A DNA stretch of 64,000 nt from Scleromitrula shiraiana (taxonomy: Eukaryota > Ascomycota > Leotiomycetes > Helotiales > Sclerotiniaceae): contig JABELC010000009.1 in the NCBI GenBank assembly GCA_028455995.1, forward strand, positions 682,001 through 746,000, given 5' to 3'. Shown piece by piece: positions 22,245 to 37,100 of this stretch (position 1 is the stretch's first letter; each line of letters opens with the position of its first letter). A program made the position numbers and the translations under genes. The notes beneath the pieces are model-generated. The model was given only the letters and a program-made list of their open reading frames with translations, was not told the origin of the DNA and did no database searches.

Positions 22245-24133
22245 GTTGGCACTGTGTTTAGATATTGTGAATAATTTGTGTGGTTTTTTTTTGTAATGCC
22301 AAGTTGGATGGAAGTAGTCTTTTTCTTGAAAGAGATTCGGAGCTTATTATATATCCCATTAACCTATTCCCAGAAACCAGAATCTGTGATTCACGGTTGT
22401 ACAGTGAGCGTGCTCAACTCATCTGTAAAGTGTTTCCAGTATGTAAACTCGGGAGAACTCAATTGTAGTGAATGCATAGATTATTAACAAAACTTTCAAC
22501 TTTGGTGACTGAATCATATTCTCCTGTATAACGAACTTCACTTGCGTTTTCATGCTTATTCCCCGTACAAAGCCACACCATCACTTGTAATTGATCAGCA
22601 AAGTTGATGATATAAGTTAAAGATACGTATAGATCAAGTCTCCGCATATTTTGCTACACTATTAGCCTCATCGCAAAAACGAGCAGTGCTTATAATAGTT
22701 CACCTTCCAAGCGTCGAAGTAAAGAATCTCCTTTTCGAGTAAATGCAGTATCTGCCACCCTCATAAGTCTACCATGAAGACTATATATTCTAAGTTACTC
22801 CTCAAATTGACAACATACAGGAAAAAATCATGGACTAGTACGCGAAAAAGGAGAAAAGAGTCCCATGAAGTGGGGTATCCGCTTTGATGACTCGATGCTG
22901 AATAATCATAAAGTCGCAGTACTTCCAGATTTTCCCACAAAAACGAAAGATTCCAAGTCTAGGACAGGAGCTCGGTGTTCAAGCAGCATGAGAAAAGATA
23001 ATAAAGGGAGGTGTGAGCTTATGTGATGCTAGAGATGATTGGAAGAAGAACTACATTTAACGGGTATTGTCTTAGAGATTAAAACTGAAATAATACAGAG
23101 AGTCCTCGGTGATATTTTCTATACATTTTCCATTACAATTATGATTTTCGTGATACAATGTATCGTTGAGTACTTCGTGTAGACTGCACTTTAAGAGAAT
23201 TCCACAATACCACCATTGGAATCATTGTGACCCGCATTTTAAGCTGAGCATTACCTTCTTACTAGTAATTGAATGAATTAACATAAAATAATGACACCGA
23301 CTTGAATGAAATACAATAGGAATAATCTGATTCTAGAGATGTTCAAAAAGAAAGTGAATCATCGTTGATATTGGTTTAATTCTTCAAGTTATACTAAGTC
23401 ATTACAAATACGGTTAAAGATCAAATTCTACATATCGAATCTTGCGCCCTTCGTCCTTTTAATTGATAGATTCCGACGACTCTTGGGCTAAGTTAATCAT
23501 TATACAATGGTATGTGTATTAACAACTCTGTTGTGAAGAATATAACGTCAAATCTGCATATTAGACACGCCTAATATCCCTGTATTCGCCTAACTACTCC
23601 GGACCAATAATTTCAAATCATAACGGAAGCTCATTTGAGCATATTAGAGAGAAATTACGGAGGTTATTTGAGTTTCTAAGATGTCGGGAAGGAATTGGAG
23701 ATGCCTATGTGTAAATTAGATGTGATTAGTTTATAATGAATACTCACTAGATCTCTTAACGAGCTAATCAATATTCACTAACAGATATATCCATTACATT
23801 CACTCCAGATACATGACTAGGCAGACGCGTTCCCATACAATCCACTAGCACGCACTCTACTGTACATTTTACACCTATCGCATTTTAGAGTCGCACTTTT
23901 AGGTCGCAATCATATGTCGTCACGCTTCCTGCCTGCGACTAACACTTGTTATGTACCGTAAAGTACGCTCGCTTAGAGTTTTTCATCAAACTAGAGAGCA
24001 TATAAACCTAGAGAAAACCTGCCATCAACACATTTTTTTCTCTCATCTACATCTAACGTTCGTCTTCTACATCAGACTTTCATCAAATCTGGTCATACTA
24101 AATACGAGCACAACTCATCATAACTACTCAAAC
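22245..24133. other. Intergenic region of 1.9 kb
   Basis: AT-rich with only short, overlapping frames. The last 200 bases (C/T-rich, with CATCAAACT and ACAACTCATCATAACT) look like the leader of the next gene. No repeat or RNA gene is recognised. Confidence 0.5.
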
Positions 24134-25667
24134 ATGGCTTACATAGTCCCTATTATGTTTAATAACACTGGGCCAGTTGTTCAACACGATAGCGATTGTA
24201 TGCAGATAGATGCACCTTTTTCAAATCTCTCGAACGGTGCTGTAGACATCAAGAATCCCTTGGAGTCTAAACTACGCCATGAACTCACAAACCATGCCAT
24301 CAATATGGATAAGACCGTAAGTTAAACTCGTGGTATCTTATGGAGTACAACTAATCGATGAAACTGGACAGTTCATCGCACCATCGCAGATACAAGCAGA
24401 TGAACGAGAAATCATACCAAGAGGTCTTCTCTGTAGCGAAGACGATACCACTGATATGCGCCTCATGGCAAATTCAAAGGTATTTAGACATTAATTTGTG
24501 CTTAGGTATTATTCGATGCTAACTATTACATAGCATAGCGAGGAATTAACCTGGGAAACCAACAGCTTGCCAGCACGAAAAGACATCAGCATCGCGAGGC
24601 TCATGCTTGAGACCAACTGCAAGATCGAGAACGAAGCCAATCTTAGAAGTCAAGTTCAATATGCTAGACATTACATCAATGAAATCCGAAAAAATGCGAA
24701 ATGCCACAACTGCGGAGCAAAATATGACTTCGAGAACTTCATTGCTAGCGCTAAGCAGGGGGTAGACGATTGGTTCGAGAACGCTGATAGCTGCCTTCCC
24801 ACTGATCGACTCTACAGCTTCTTTTCTTTCAGATGTCGCGATTGCGCAAAACACACTTGTGCGTGCTGTAGACAAGAAGCACACATCTACGGAATTGATG
24901 TGATGGCCGATAATCCAAAGTTCCATTGTGACGGCGAGAAAACCTTATTCTTCTGGCACACATTATGCCGCTTCGACACTGGCGAAATCGCCCTGAGAAA
25001 ATCAAGAGGGAATCCTCAAGCCATCGAAACTCATTATCACCTCACATTGGATACGTTGGCTGTGGTCAGACATCTCTTAATCGATGACGACCGATCGGAG
25101 CCTGTGATGTGGGCTTTCCTCAAATTAAGCACTCTCCTCGATCGAGTTGGCAGCTTTGTACGAAGAACAAGAAGATCTACCTTTGAGGGCGAGACCGAGC
25201 TCCGGGATCGTTCATTCAACCTCATCATCGAAATGAGTCGGGTACCCATGTTGAAAAACTTCTTATTGGATGATCGACGTGAGAAGAAGGAGACTCCTGG
25301 CTTAGAGGAGATGAGCAAACAGACAATCCCACTGATAAAGTGCCTGAATATCCTCACAAACAATACCACAAGTAAACTTAGACCAAGTCTCTGGGTCTCC
25401 ATCCAAGCTCCCTCTAGAGTGGCGGTAAAATTAATCAGTAGACTGGAAGCTGACGAGTGGAACTCGCCACAATCACGCTTTGCCCATCGAGTTTTGGACG
25501 CTCGAGATGCGTTGAATACTTTGGCGCGCAATGAGGAGTTTAGGAGATATGAGGCATGGATCACCAAAATCTCGTGGGACAAGATCGATGGAGATCGGAA
25601 GAGATGCAGAGATGAGGAGAACGATAGGGTGGTTCTTGATGGAGTCAAGAAGATGAAACTCCGTTAA
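24134..25667 (+). CDS. Uncharacterised protein with putative zinc-binding cysteine clusters
   Basis: Three exons: 24134-24316, 24372-24479 and 24534-25667. Donors are GTAAGT and GTATTT; the second intron has branch GCTAAC and acceptor CATAG. The product is 474 residues. The N-terminal 110 residues look disordered. Around residues 145-220 there are paired cysteines: CHNCGAKYDF, FRCRDCAKHTCACCRQE and later FHCDGE...LCRF, with His residues. This could form one or two zinc sites of treble-clef or RING-like type, but the spacing does not match a family I can name. The remaining 250 residues look helical and charged, and the protein ends in a Lys/Arg-rich tail (GVKKMKLR) that could act in nuclear localisation. 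No signal peptide. Function unknown. Confidence 0.75.
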
Positions 25668-26426
25668 GCTGGCGCACAGGGAGTGCAGGGAAGGGGAGAG
25701 TTGTGGGAAGCAGAATCTGTTTAGATTTAAATCTTACAGGTTGGAGAGTGGGGTGCTAGATTCACTCGATACATTTGCTTTTGGGAGTTTTGGAGTTTTT
25801 GATAAATTCACTTGTTTTATTTGCTTTTTGGGATTTTCATTATCGAGTTTTAGATTTCTGCGACTTTGGGCGGTATTCGGAGGAATTTTGGTATTGGTGT
25901 CTGCTAAGAGTTAGCTTCCACTGTTAACTATAGTAAATAAGAAAACACCACTTCAAACTCAGTGGAGGCTTTTACATGCTCATGTGAATTTTGCATAGTA
26001 ACTTGTGATATCAGATGACTTTATTTGAAGAATAGTCTACCAATAACATCAAATAGACACGCTAACTTGAGTAACCATGTATATCCAGAACCCGCTACCT
26101 ATTATTAGCCTATTAACAATCAAATATATCCAGTAGCCTGATTCAAGTAGCAGTCTGCCAGCGAACTAATCTGTTCCTGGATCTCTATTCAGAATACAGA
26201 TTTTCAAATATCTTTTGGTTAATTTATATCTGAATGTCCATTTTAACCTCAGACATTTGATCATTTCTTCTCTTAATTCGTTCTGATGATGCATATTAGA
26301 TATATATATATTCAAAATTAAGGTTTGTACATTCAGAACTTAAACAGCTCGTGGCAGGAATATAAGTAATCACGGAGATAAGAATTTGTATCGATAGGTA
26401 TATTCTGCCTATTGTCGCTTCAACTA
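25668..26426. other. Intergenic region between converging genes
   Basis: AT-rich 3' flanks; nothing recognised. Confidence 0.5.
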
Positions 26427-28105
26427 CTATAGAATATATCTAAATCCCCTGTTATCCAATTCCGTCATATCCAACATCCCCTTCTCAATAGCCTCCCTCT
26501 CCTCCTCCTCACTCACCTCACCCCTCTCAGCCTGTTCTTTATCTCTCTTCTTATTACTCAAATACATATAAACATATAGCACAACCACCATAGCCAACTT
26601 GACCGAATATCCCACCAACATTGCTATGTAAGCTGAATGATATCCCGCTATTTGACAAATTAGTTGTGAAGACCCAGCCAAAGAATACATAATTAGTGGG
26701 GATTAGGAGAACTTACGAGCCTCGGAATCAATAAAAGTCTGCGGTCCAATGATATTCCCCACGCAATATCCAGTGAACAACACCGCCCCCGTAAGTTGTT
26801 TCTTCGTATACCCCGCAATATTGCTGGATACCATAGTCAAACTCATACTGAAACCCAGCCCCTGGAAATAACACAACCATAATGCGACTAATCTCCCCCA
26901 TTTATTGGAGCTAGGCAATCCGACCAGAAGACCGGCTCCTAGGATGCAAATACTGTTTGCGACAAGCATCGTTATACAGCGGGAATTATTCGGGAATTTA
27001 GTACAAACATATCCTCCAGCGATGAGAGCCAGGAATTGAACTGCACCACCAGGAATTTGGAGATACTGTGTTCCGAGAGTGTCGAATCCAAACGAAGCTA
27101 CGATGATACTGGTGAAGGATGTGAGAGCAGAGTTAGGGACTTGTGCGCCAGTAGCCATGATAAAGAGGATCCAAGTTTTTGGATCCCGCAAAGTTTGCCA
27201 TGCTTGGTAGGATTGGAAATGATGATTTTTCACACCTTGACGATTGGATGCTACGCGATTAATCGCGATGAGTCGTTCGTTGGGAGTAAGAAATTTGGCC
27301 GTTGAGGGGAGATCTGGAAGAATGAGAAGAGAGATAATTCCCCAGAAGATGGACATAGCACCGAAGATCAAGAAGACGTACATCCATTTGGGGAGACCGG
27401 TAGTGATGTGTCCTACGGCGTAGCCAATCAGACCTCCGAACATAGTCGCTATACCGTTGGTACAGTAGTAGGTTTCTAGACGGAGGGGCTGCTCGGCTGA
27501 GGTATACCACATTGACATTAGGAGAACGAAACCGGGGTTTACGGTTGCTTCGACAGCACCAAGTAGAAATCGATTGGTGGCTATACCGCCGAATGAGGTG
27601 CATGCTGGGGTTGTGATGAGTATGATTCCCCATGCGATTGTAGTGAGGGACAGGAACTTTCCAATAGGAAGACGTTGAAGTAAAAACCCGGAAGGGAATT
27701 GGAAGAAAAGGTAGCCGAAGTAAAATATCGAACTATATCCAAGTTAGGAAGGAGATATGATTCGATGGAATTTTGATTATGTTGATCTTACCCAAGCCAA
27801 GAATAATCCTGCCCTACAAGATGCGTTCCTTTCTTTAAACCATATACACTTGAGAAGTTGATAGAGTTTTTATCTAGATACTGCAGCATATAGGTCACAA
27901 ACAGGATTGGCATAAGACGGATATCAATCTTTCGCAGCACCCGTTTTGCTTCTTGAGGATCAACTTCGATATCTCTAGCACTCTGGAATAAATCATAGTT
28001 ATCATCTAGCTGCGTTGAAGTAGGGGGTAATGTGTCTACTGCTTCACTTGCAGATTGCGCTGGAGAAGAAGTGACATGCTTCTCTGGGTCAATTGATGCT
28101 GCCAT
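26427..28105 (-). CDS. MFS permease, Dal5/allantoate-type anion:cation symporter
   Basis: A plasma-membrane proton-coupled transporter of the anion:cation symporter family (2.A.1.14), which takes up allantoate, nicotinate, pantothenate, biotin and similar acids. Three exons: 28105-27792, 27732-26717 and 26647-26427, giving 516 residues. The first membrane segment is LMPILFVTYMLQYLDKNSIN, with the family's YLDK/R loop. SIFYFGYLFFQFPSGFLLQR and GVEAT-like FLLGAVEATVNPGFVLL follow. About twelve hydrophobic segments can be counted. A cytosolic loop around residues 235-270 (ERLIAINRVASNRQG) separates the halves, and GNIIGPQTF is conserved in the second half. The C-terminus is charged (KKRDKEQAERGEVSEEEE). 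The specific substrate cannot be read from the sequence. Confidence 0.92.
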
Positions 28106-31100
28106 TGTGCTTTCAACGGGCTATGAACTGAATTGATACTTCAGTTTCTGGCTGCAGAACCTTCTTAAGTGACTTAATTAAGAAAATGAAGCCATAACGT
28201 TCGAAACTACTAATGTGAAGTTTTACAGAAATCTTTTACATGTTCTCTCCACAGTGAGTGTGGCCGGTCCTCACCTTGTAAAACTGGAGCCAACCATATC
28301 ATGATGATACTGAGAGCATCAATTATCAAGCAAATAGCCCGAATGCTACTCCAATTGATGCAATCAGAACGGTCATCGAACGCCGCTTGACCGATTATCT
28401 TTGGATATAAAAGATGATGTGACACGGAATTTCCAATTTAGGCAAATGTCGTGATATTTAATTCATTTTCGCCATGAACGAGCATTGCACAGTACACGTG
28501 AAACAAATTCAAAGTAGAGATAATACGTAAATTTGATACTATTTTGACAAACATCGTGATAGAGTCACTGATGGATATGCCGCAAGTTCTTCTTCCTACT
28601 GAAATTTCCAACCATTGTATATATGAATCACGTGTTCCTCACGAGTCCCAAGAATCTAGGACAGCCTTGCTGATCCGTTTTCTTCCCTTGTATCTGTCAC
28701 ATCGCACAAAAGCATCATGGACCCGAACGAAAGGACAACCCTAGAAGAAAACGACAAATAATTGATGTTACTGTACCTCAACGATATCCCCAGAACCTGT
28801 TCAGAGAACCCATGAGAATACCATGCTCCCCCATTGCCATACCATTCGGTTCTCCCCAGTCCCAGTCGCCGATATCCCCCATCCCACCAAACGGCTTCCT
28901 GCATTCCGTAGTACTGTTACTGTACTGTACGTCGAGATAAATATATACATACATGCACATACCATACACCACAGTACATAAACCACATTTCGTGTTTCTC
29001 TCGACACATTCGTCCGATCTTTCTTAGCTTGCCTATTTTTGCCTTTTTCCCCATTTGCTCATTTATTCCTACACTACACTAGAACACAACATATATTATG
29101 CATATTTACCAAAGAAAGGAAAAAAAGAGTTTCGATTTGAAATCAATCCAATTCTCAGTCAGTCCTACAGGTTACCTTCACATCATATCACTCACCGATC
29201 ATTTCCCAATCTCAAAGAAGAAAAGGAAATCAAAAAATCAAATCAAATGGCGCATTAGTTATTGGAACCGTTTACGAGCAACCGCACCTTTTTTCTTTCA
29301 TATACCTAAAGCGGTGTAGGATGCGAGATGCTCGTTACCAAGTTTTGCATTGTACAGTATCTATCCATCGTTCTGTTTGACGCGAAGATGGATGGATGGT
29401 GGTGATTGATTACCAAAGTATCCCTATTTTGATGCAGATGGACTATTGCAGCAGCGGATGCAGCAGCTGGAAAGACAACCCAAAACAGCACGAGAAAAAT
29501 TGCCAATAGAAGGATTAGAAATTAAGAATTTCGTTTGTTTGGAATAGTCTCTTTTCATTAATTTTGATCTAAATTCTTTTTCTGTTTGGTAACATTTCTT
29601 TCTGCTATAGGGACTGTATACTATTCATTCAGTAGCTATCAAATTTTATATTGTGGCTTGCTCGGTCCTGCGGGTGACGAATCCTTCCGTGTCAGCACAT
29701 GCATGCTGCAGGAGAAAGGAAGGTTATAGAGAGCAGGTAGGATTCATCACTATATACGGTATAATGAAAGATTTTCGATGAAATTCAAAGCTGAATCTCA
29801 TGCTGAGGAGAGGCACAGCACGTGGCGTTTTCCATTTTCGGGGATGGTGTTGATGATTCGGAGATGGGAATGGATGGATGGGCTATATAGGTATGTTTAG
29901 CGTGGCGATACATTATCAATTTGGTTGTTTGGTAGGTGAGATGTCAAGTTATATTGGTGTGGTGAGTGATACGGTAGGAAAACGCGACAAGCTGCAGCCA
30001 AGATGGTGTTACATTGATCAAAGTTGATATCGTAATACTTCTATTCTACGCATGCGGCATCATTATCATAATCTAAAAGATTAGAGGTTCCATTACCATT
30101 ATGGCTTTGAAGTCGCGTCATTCGTCCAATAGATCGGGATTTTCTGTCTTATGGGCTTGCTTGCTTCGACGCTTGTGGAGGGTATATGTTGTTCCTGATA
30201 TAAGGCTGTCCTTGGATGTCATTGGAGCGCGGAAGTTGGCCGTTTCCGTATGGGAGGTTGTATGTAAGATCATGTGAGTATACATACATTACATTGGTAA
30301 GAGTAATTGCGGGTTTTATTTTTATTTTATTTTACGTTCTAGCTAGAGTTTTGGTCTTGTACCTCCTCCGGATGTCTCGGAGGGTAATGCAAAGACGTGG
30401 CAGTGTTGATTAAGACTTTTTATATATTGTATATCCATATTATCGATCGTATACAGTACTATACGTAGGTGATAAGTGTTCCGTAGTAGTTGGTATCAGT
30501 GATTAGATCTTTTCTATATGAAAACCTTACTAACCCCAAAAATGAGTGACCATAGTGGAGAACTATCATCAAATAGGTTACATAATTTCTCAAGCAAATA
30601 TTAGTTTTTATAATTGGTATCTTATGCATTATGCATCAACGTAACTACACAGATAGAGAAAAACATATTAAAAAGGATTACCGGAAGAAGCGTAACTGCC
30701 GCCCGCCCCAGTGAGAGAAAAGAAAATGTGATCGTAACGTAAAGATTGGTCTGGAACATAAGTGTGGGGGTTCAGAAATAAGAAAAAATTTAAGGATTAC
30801 TCGACCGGTGGTTTCTCATTCGTTTGCTTTGAGAGATAGATAGGGAAAACAGTGGAGTTCATGAGGTTTCGTTGGGTCACTTTGAATCCTTGATTCAGAT
30901 TTTGATGAAGGAGGAAGTTAAAATATCTGTCTACTACTCTTTTCCGTACAGACATTTCGGATGAGATTCCCCCGGATAAGCGAATTTGTGGGCTTGTTTC
31001 TAGACATCGGAGATAAAAATAAAAGAGACGGTTGGTAAATTTGAAAGCCATTGATAATACCCAAAAAGCTAGTGTACATAATAGGATTTGATTATAGTAA

Positions 31101-34100
31101 GATACGTTGAATTTAGGTCTCCTTTGCCTCTTTCTTACAGTGAGCGTAAAATCCTTTCAGGTTTCTTCCGTACGGGTTTCGTAACCTCTTCGCTGATCAT
31201 AATCAAATACATAGTAACGGTTGGAACGATTGGAACGATTATCCCGCATACTGGAAATAGAAGGAAGAGATTTGTTTGATCTTTCGGCCAAAAAGAATTT
31301 CTTCATTAATGGTTTGGGCACTAAAAATAACTTTACTTGTCTGTGTCACAATTTACGAAATCTTGGTATATATGAACAATTCATTGCCTCTATACCTATT
31401 GGAGGCATATATGAGGTTGGTCTTGGTTTTAATCAATTTCAAGATGATTAATGGAATATCGAGTAATGCACAAGGTAACAAAAGTCTATTCGCGGCGAGC
31501 GGGACTTTTTACTTACCAAGAATTTCCATATTTGTCGGGTCTCGTGGTGACTCAGAATCTTTTTTTCGTTCAAACGGCTAGATACAGAATATGTGTGTTT
31601 CCCGTGATCCAGGCTATAGCATAGTTATAGGTTACAGTACAGTGCTGTAAGTGCTTAAGAACAAAGATAGTACAAGCGATCCGATCGACCGAGTAATATC
31701 TTTAAGTCTTTTGCCAATGTTGATGACCAATTTTCACATCGTATTGAAAGTTTTGCGGTTTGGCTGTAAGGTACAAGATGTCGTTCTATGCCATGTGGAA
31801 TTTGCCATGAGGTTGATATTGACGTTTTCATGGCTCAAGCATTATTGTCAAGTGTCGACAAGGAATCAAAAAGGCTAGGTAACTGTCAAACAGGGGATGA
31901 TTCAATAAGAGTGTACAACGGTGTCTTTTTTTTATGATCCAAAATTTTGACAAGGGCAGACAGGCATATCCAGGATGGCTCCCACACGATACCAATCTTT
32001 TCCTTTGCTGGGAACCCTTGCAATATCCATCCCGTCCTTAATATCCCCTGCCTGAAGAAGGGATGAACTCTGTCTGGGGGGAGACTTTTACCGTTGAGGT
32101 TTCTTACAGTAGTGCTATTGGTCGGATGGTCTCTTTTGAGTCAAAAAAATGCTGTGATTGTGTGCCCCAGGGGCGCATCAGAATACCTTGGTGGCATGAT
32201 GCCATCGGACATGAGTTCCAAATCTATACTGGTAGATAGATTATCGGATAGTGATTTGTGAGATCCGAAAAAGTCTTGAGGTTGTCGGGGACTTGATTGT
32301 TGCATGGGTTGAAGCATCCCCGAAACCGTGTGGCGCCCCTCACGCTCTGACATATCATCTTTATATGCGATGCCAATAATCCTCGAGGGAGAGGAGCAGA
32401 AATTTACAACGGTCTAATTCTCCGGTTTGGTATGGTATAGTATGGTATAGTATGTAACAATGTGCAAGGAAGGAAGACTTGGGGAAGTTGAGGGTCCAAC
32501 TGAAAGAACCACGCACCTCATCGCAGGCACCAGTACCATCCCCACGAAATGGATGGTATGGGATGGTATGGTTCACGATTTGATGCCGGTACGATGCGGT
32601 AGTGGTACCGTTGAACCCAAACCCAGGAATCATTTTGATCATAGCATGGCATGGGTTAAAATAAACTTTATACATAGCATCCATCATTCTCAACCTTCTT
32701 TCAACTTTACTTTTCCTTTTTCTTTTTGAACGTATGTCTGTCAGTCAGATACATCATATTGTACATATAAACGGCGAACAAAACGAAATGATTTGAGCAT
32801 AACAGTCCTGGGTAAAACGGTCAAAACCGGGATCTTGATTGGCTATCTACTTTCGCCGGAAGCTGGGAGATATCCCCATATGGAATTGGGTACTGAAAAG
32901 GGGGAGACATCACAAGCAAGCAGTCATATCTCGGAATTTCCGTGAATGGAATGGATTTGGGAGGAAGAAGGAATATGGAACTATTTATCCGTGTTCTATT
33001 TTACGAGCATGAACAAACGGAACGATAGGAAGAGAAACGGATGAATTTTCGGCATTTACGATGGGAAAGTATTAGCTTATATTACTATTTGAGTCCGTCG
33101 CCACGATGACTTCAAGCTAAACCTTAATCACGTGCTAACTACTTAACGGCGTCAATCCTTTACCCCTTTTAAACAAAGTAGATGGAATCATTTGGAAGAT
33201 TTCTAAGGTTTCTTAGTACAGAGCCTAATAATTGTACATGACTTCATGTAAGAAACTAATGAGACTGAACACTTTTTAGTTTAAGCACTAATGTCTATAA
33301 AATCTGAACTTTTTCCACCTGATTCAATGCCCCAAGCAATCATGATCAACATTTTACTGGAAAAGTACTTTGAAACACATTTATTTGTTTGTATGCATAA
33401 TTCAACACTCTTCCCCAATTAATCAATAATTTAATATTTTATTCGCATACAAACCAAATCATATCATCACATCATCACATCATGACAAAAAAAGATTTCA
33501 TCGATTCGAGATTCGAGATTTCCAATCTCCGTCCCTTTAGTTTCGTCCATTCACTAACTACCGAAATAGGAAATATCACCGATGCGTTATTGCGCGGCCC
33601 ATTATTCAGGAGGAGAAAAGAAAAAAAAAAGAGGACTCGAGCTGCTGGGCGTTCAAACGTTTTGATTCGTGTGGCTCTAGCTTTTTATTTTATTTTATTT
33701 TATTTTATTTTAATTCCATTCTTGATTTGATTTGATTGATTAATATCCAATGTTCAGCCGTTCGATGGTTTTTTTTGGGCGGTGTTATTATGAGTCGATT
33801 CTTAGATATTAGAAATCTACAATGGATTTGTTGTATACGATGTTTGTACACGATATCAGCATATCAAACTAAGCACTTTTCCGGACTGGGAAATAGTTTT
33901 GGAGGTTTAATTAAGTTGTATACGATGCTTTGAGTAGTTGTTCAAACTTCATAATATCTCGAGGAGAGGGGGGGGGGGGGGAGGGTCGAATATTCGTTGA
34001 TTTCGTTGATAATTAATTATTAGTACTGTATAGTGTATAGTGTATAGTAGTGTTTCGTTCTTCCCTCTTCCTTTCGTCCCTTCTATCTATGTTAGAAACT

Positions 34101-37100
34101 TGGAATAATACCCTTAATTTCCTCTAGATTTATTATTATTTGCTATTTTAGTTCGTATTTGAGACCTCCTCTTTTTGATCACTGCTCTCAAGTTCTTACT
34201 CAAGTGGCTTCTTACTGTGTGCTATATGTACTTTATTAACCTTATTAACTTGGATGATTGTTTATATCATTGTCTTTGTATCGCTAACTTCCATCCATAA
34301 ATTTGGGTATCATTGGGATTTCAAATCAATACAACGACATAGTCTAAGAAGATCGAATCTTTTATTGAGATTTAATAAGAGGCACTTTTTATATCTCTTT
34401 TTTATTTTTTTATTTTTTTTTGTTATTTTTGTTATTTTTTATTTTTTATATTTTTATTTTTTATTTTTTATTTTTATTTTTTTATTTTTTTTTCACTCTG
34501 TGAATATCTATTGTACAGAGGTATCATTCATATCATACGGGGCATACCAATAATATACTGTACAGTATCTTACTAGATAACCCCACATACCAAAAAACTT
34601 AAAAGGAACCCTAAAAAATACTATCTGATCTCATCGTCACCGGTACTGTACAGTACGGTACCTATATCAGTATCAATCATTCTTCCATCTGGGTCCTGGA
34701 CATTTTATTTTCATCCTAGGATTATACCTTGTTATCAACTTGATCAAGCTTTCCCGGCAGTCCTTACAATACAATCTTTTGCAATTGACAACAACAGCAA
34801 CAACAGCAACAACAGCAACAACAACAAGGATCAATAACGACGGGTGTAAAAGAAGATCCCTACTTCCGCAATAAACCGTTTACCCCATTTTACCCATCAT
34901 CACATTCTTCACCACTATAGTTTGGCAAAATAATTCCTTTATCGCGACCGCCTTCGAATTGAAGCTATTCACAAATTCGATGTACAATACTCAGTCAATA
35001 CATACAGAACAAAACCTATTGTTTAGAACAATTACCTACTTCTTCAATCATTCATTAATATTCATTATTTTAACGACGCCAATTTATTCTAATATTGCAT
35101 TCGAATTACAATATCGATTCATTCAATACATCAACCAACTATCTCGAGATTCAATTCTATCTTCTTTTAGTGTGGACTCGAACTCGAACTCGAACTCGAA
35201 TTCAATACATATTTATATCGAAGAATACAGATTTCACCAAAATTTAAAGAATTGTGTGGAAGGGAAATATCTATATTGTAAGTTTGACATTTATTTATAT
35301 TCTCGTGAACCTGCATATTTGAATGGAATATTTCCTTCATCAACCTCCACTTCATCCACATTCAATATACGACATCCACACCACATCCCGCATATCCCAC
35401 ATCAAAAAAAGTTACCCCATACCGTATTCATACCTGGAAACCAAATGTTCCCATGAAAAAAAAAGAGTCCCATACACACACAACACAAAATACACAACCT
35501 TGTGGTGGGTGGATGGAAATATACATTGCAGTTGCAGATTTCTCATGTACGACAAGACCATATTTGAAGATTAGATCTTATTTTTGTTCCTATTCTCCTA
35601 CCGAAGCCTTGGGATCTTTCGAGTTTCTTCATCGCGGTGAACGAAAAGAAACACCTCAAAATTAATTAATTTTCTTCCAACGCGTCTCGGTTACAATTCA
35701 CTTTATCGACTTCCACCTCAAATTCAAATTTCCCTTCATCTTTCTTGTACACAGGTTACTTAAAAGACTTGCCAATTGTACAACTCATCAACGTGGAATA
35801 TCGTACAAAAACCAAGAGGCACCATTTTGAAACCGCCATTTGATTGACATTCAACAAATCTCTTCTACTCTCCATTTTGCATTTCGGCCCTTCCAACAAC
35901 AAGAAATATTCGACAAACTTCATTTCGAGGTCGCCGTTGTCAATTATTTTGAAAGGTTGCAGCAGATTTGATCGATACAATATACTGATCTGAGTGTGAC
36001 CCCAGACTCGATTATTTTGCAGTAGCTATCTGCACCCTACATACCCGCCACGATCTTCAGCGGCAGCCATCCACCACCCCCATATCCAGGTACATCCATC
36101 GTTCCGAAAACTTTGACGAGCATAATCACCTACCCGATCAACTGGAACTTGGGGGTTGCGCTTGCAACTTGGATTTGAATTTCATTGGAATACCAAAGAA
36201 ATAAACTTTCAGATAATCTATCTAGCACCTATTGCGCATCGAATCCAAATTCTTAATAGCATTGAACATAACGACACATAAATCCAAGAAGCCTTTGCGC
36301 GGTCTCTCGGATCTTGCACCTATGAAGAGACCGTTATCAATCAGCCAATACAATATTTTATATTTGGATTTCGGAGTTTGGAGTTTGAGATAGCCGTCGA
36401 ATTATATCTGCAGGCGCTTATTTGCCAGAAGTCTTATTTCAGTAATCATCAATACACCGATATCAAAAACTTTGCGCGAGTACAAATACCGACAGAAGCC
36501 CCCGCTTTCAAATCCCAAGACCCATTATTAAACTTGGGTTCTAAGCATAACGAGATATCAGGCACTAAGGAAAACTAAAGGTAAGTGTTCTAGCCTTTAG
36601 TCAATTAGGTCTTTTTTTTTCCCTCTCCACCACAATCGAACTATCACGGCGTTTTTTTTAATCCTTGTTTATCCCAATCCACTCCACCCTCACGGTTTTA
36701 GCGAAGTGTCATTCGCTTTTTTGCAGTTTTCTGCAGATGACCAGCTTTATAACCCATGTTACGGGTTGCAACCCTTTCTACGTATCGAGTCCTGTCTTTT
36801 TTTGTTCACCAACCAATCCACCCATGTTTGTATAATATCTCTGCTCGTCCTTGACCTAGTCTTTTTCTTGCAACGGTCATCGCTGTGCTTTCAATTATCA
36901 GCCTCGTTCAAATTATTTTACCAACGATTCTATCCGAGCACAGCTTGCAGATCAGTGTTGTATGCATGCATCTTGTTTTTTTGCATATTTAGTTCATCGA
37001 CATATGTTCAACAAGGCTAACATTAGGTGTAGAACCACATCGGAACTATCAACGGTTACATCCAAGGGCCTAGTAGGATGTGAGTACTGTCAATGATTTT

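Noticed and set aside
19147..28105. Biosynthetic gene cluster
   Set aside because: No backbone synthase; neighbours are unrelated housekeeping genes. The methyltransferase at 44-46 kb is also isolated and broken.
30797..32693. Several 60-110-codon frames on both strands
   Set aside because: Mutually overlapping, no start context, no recognisable content.
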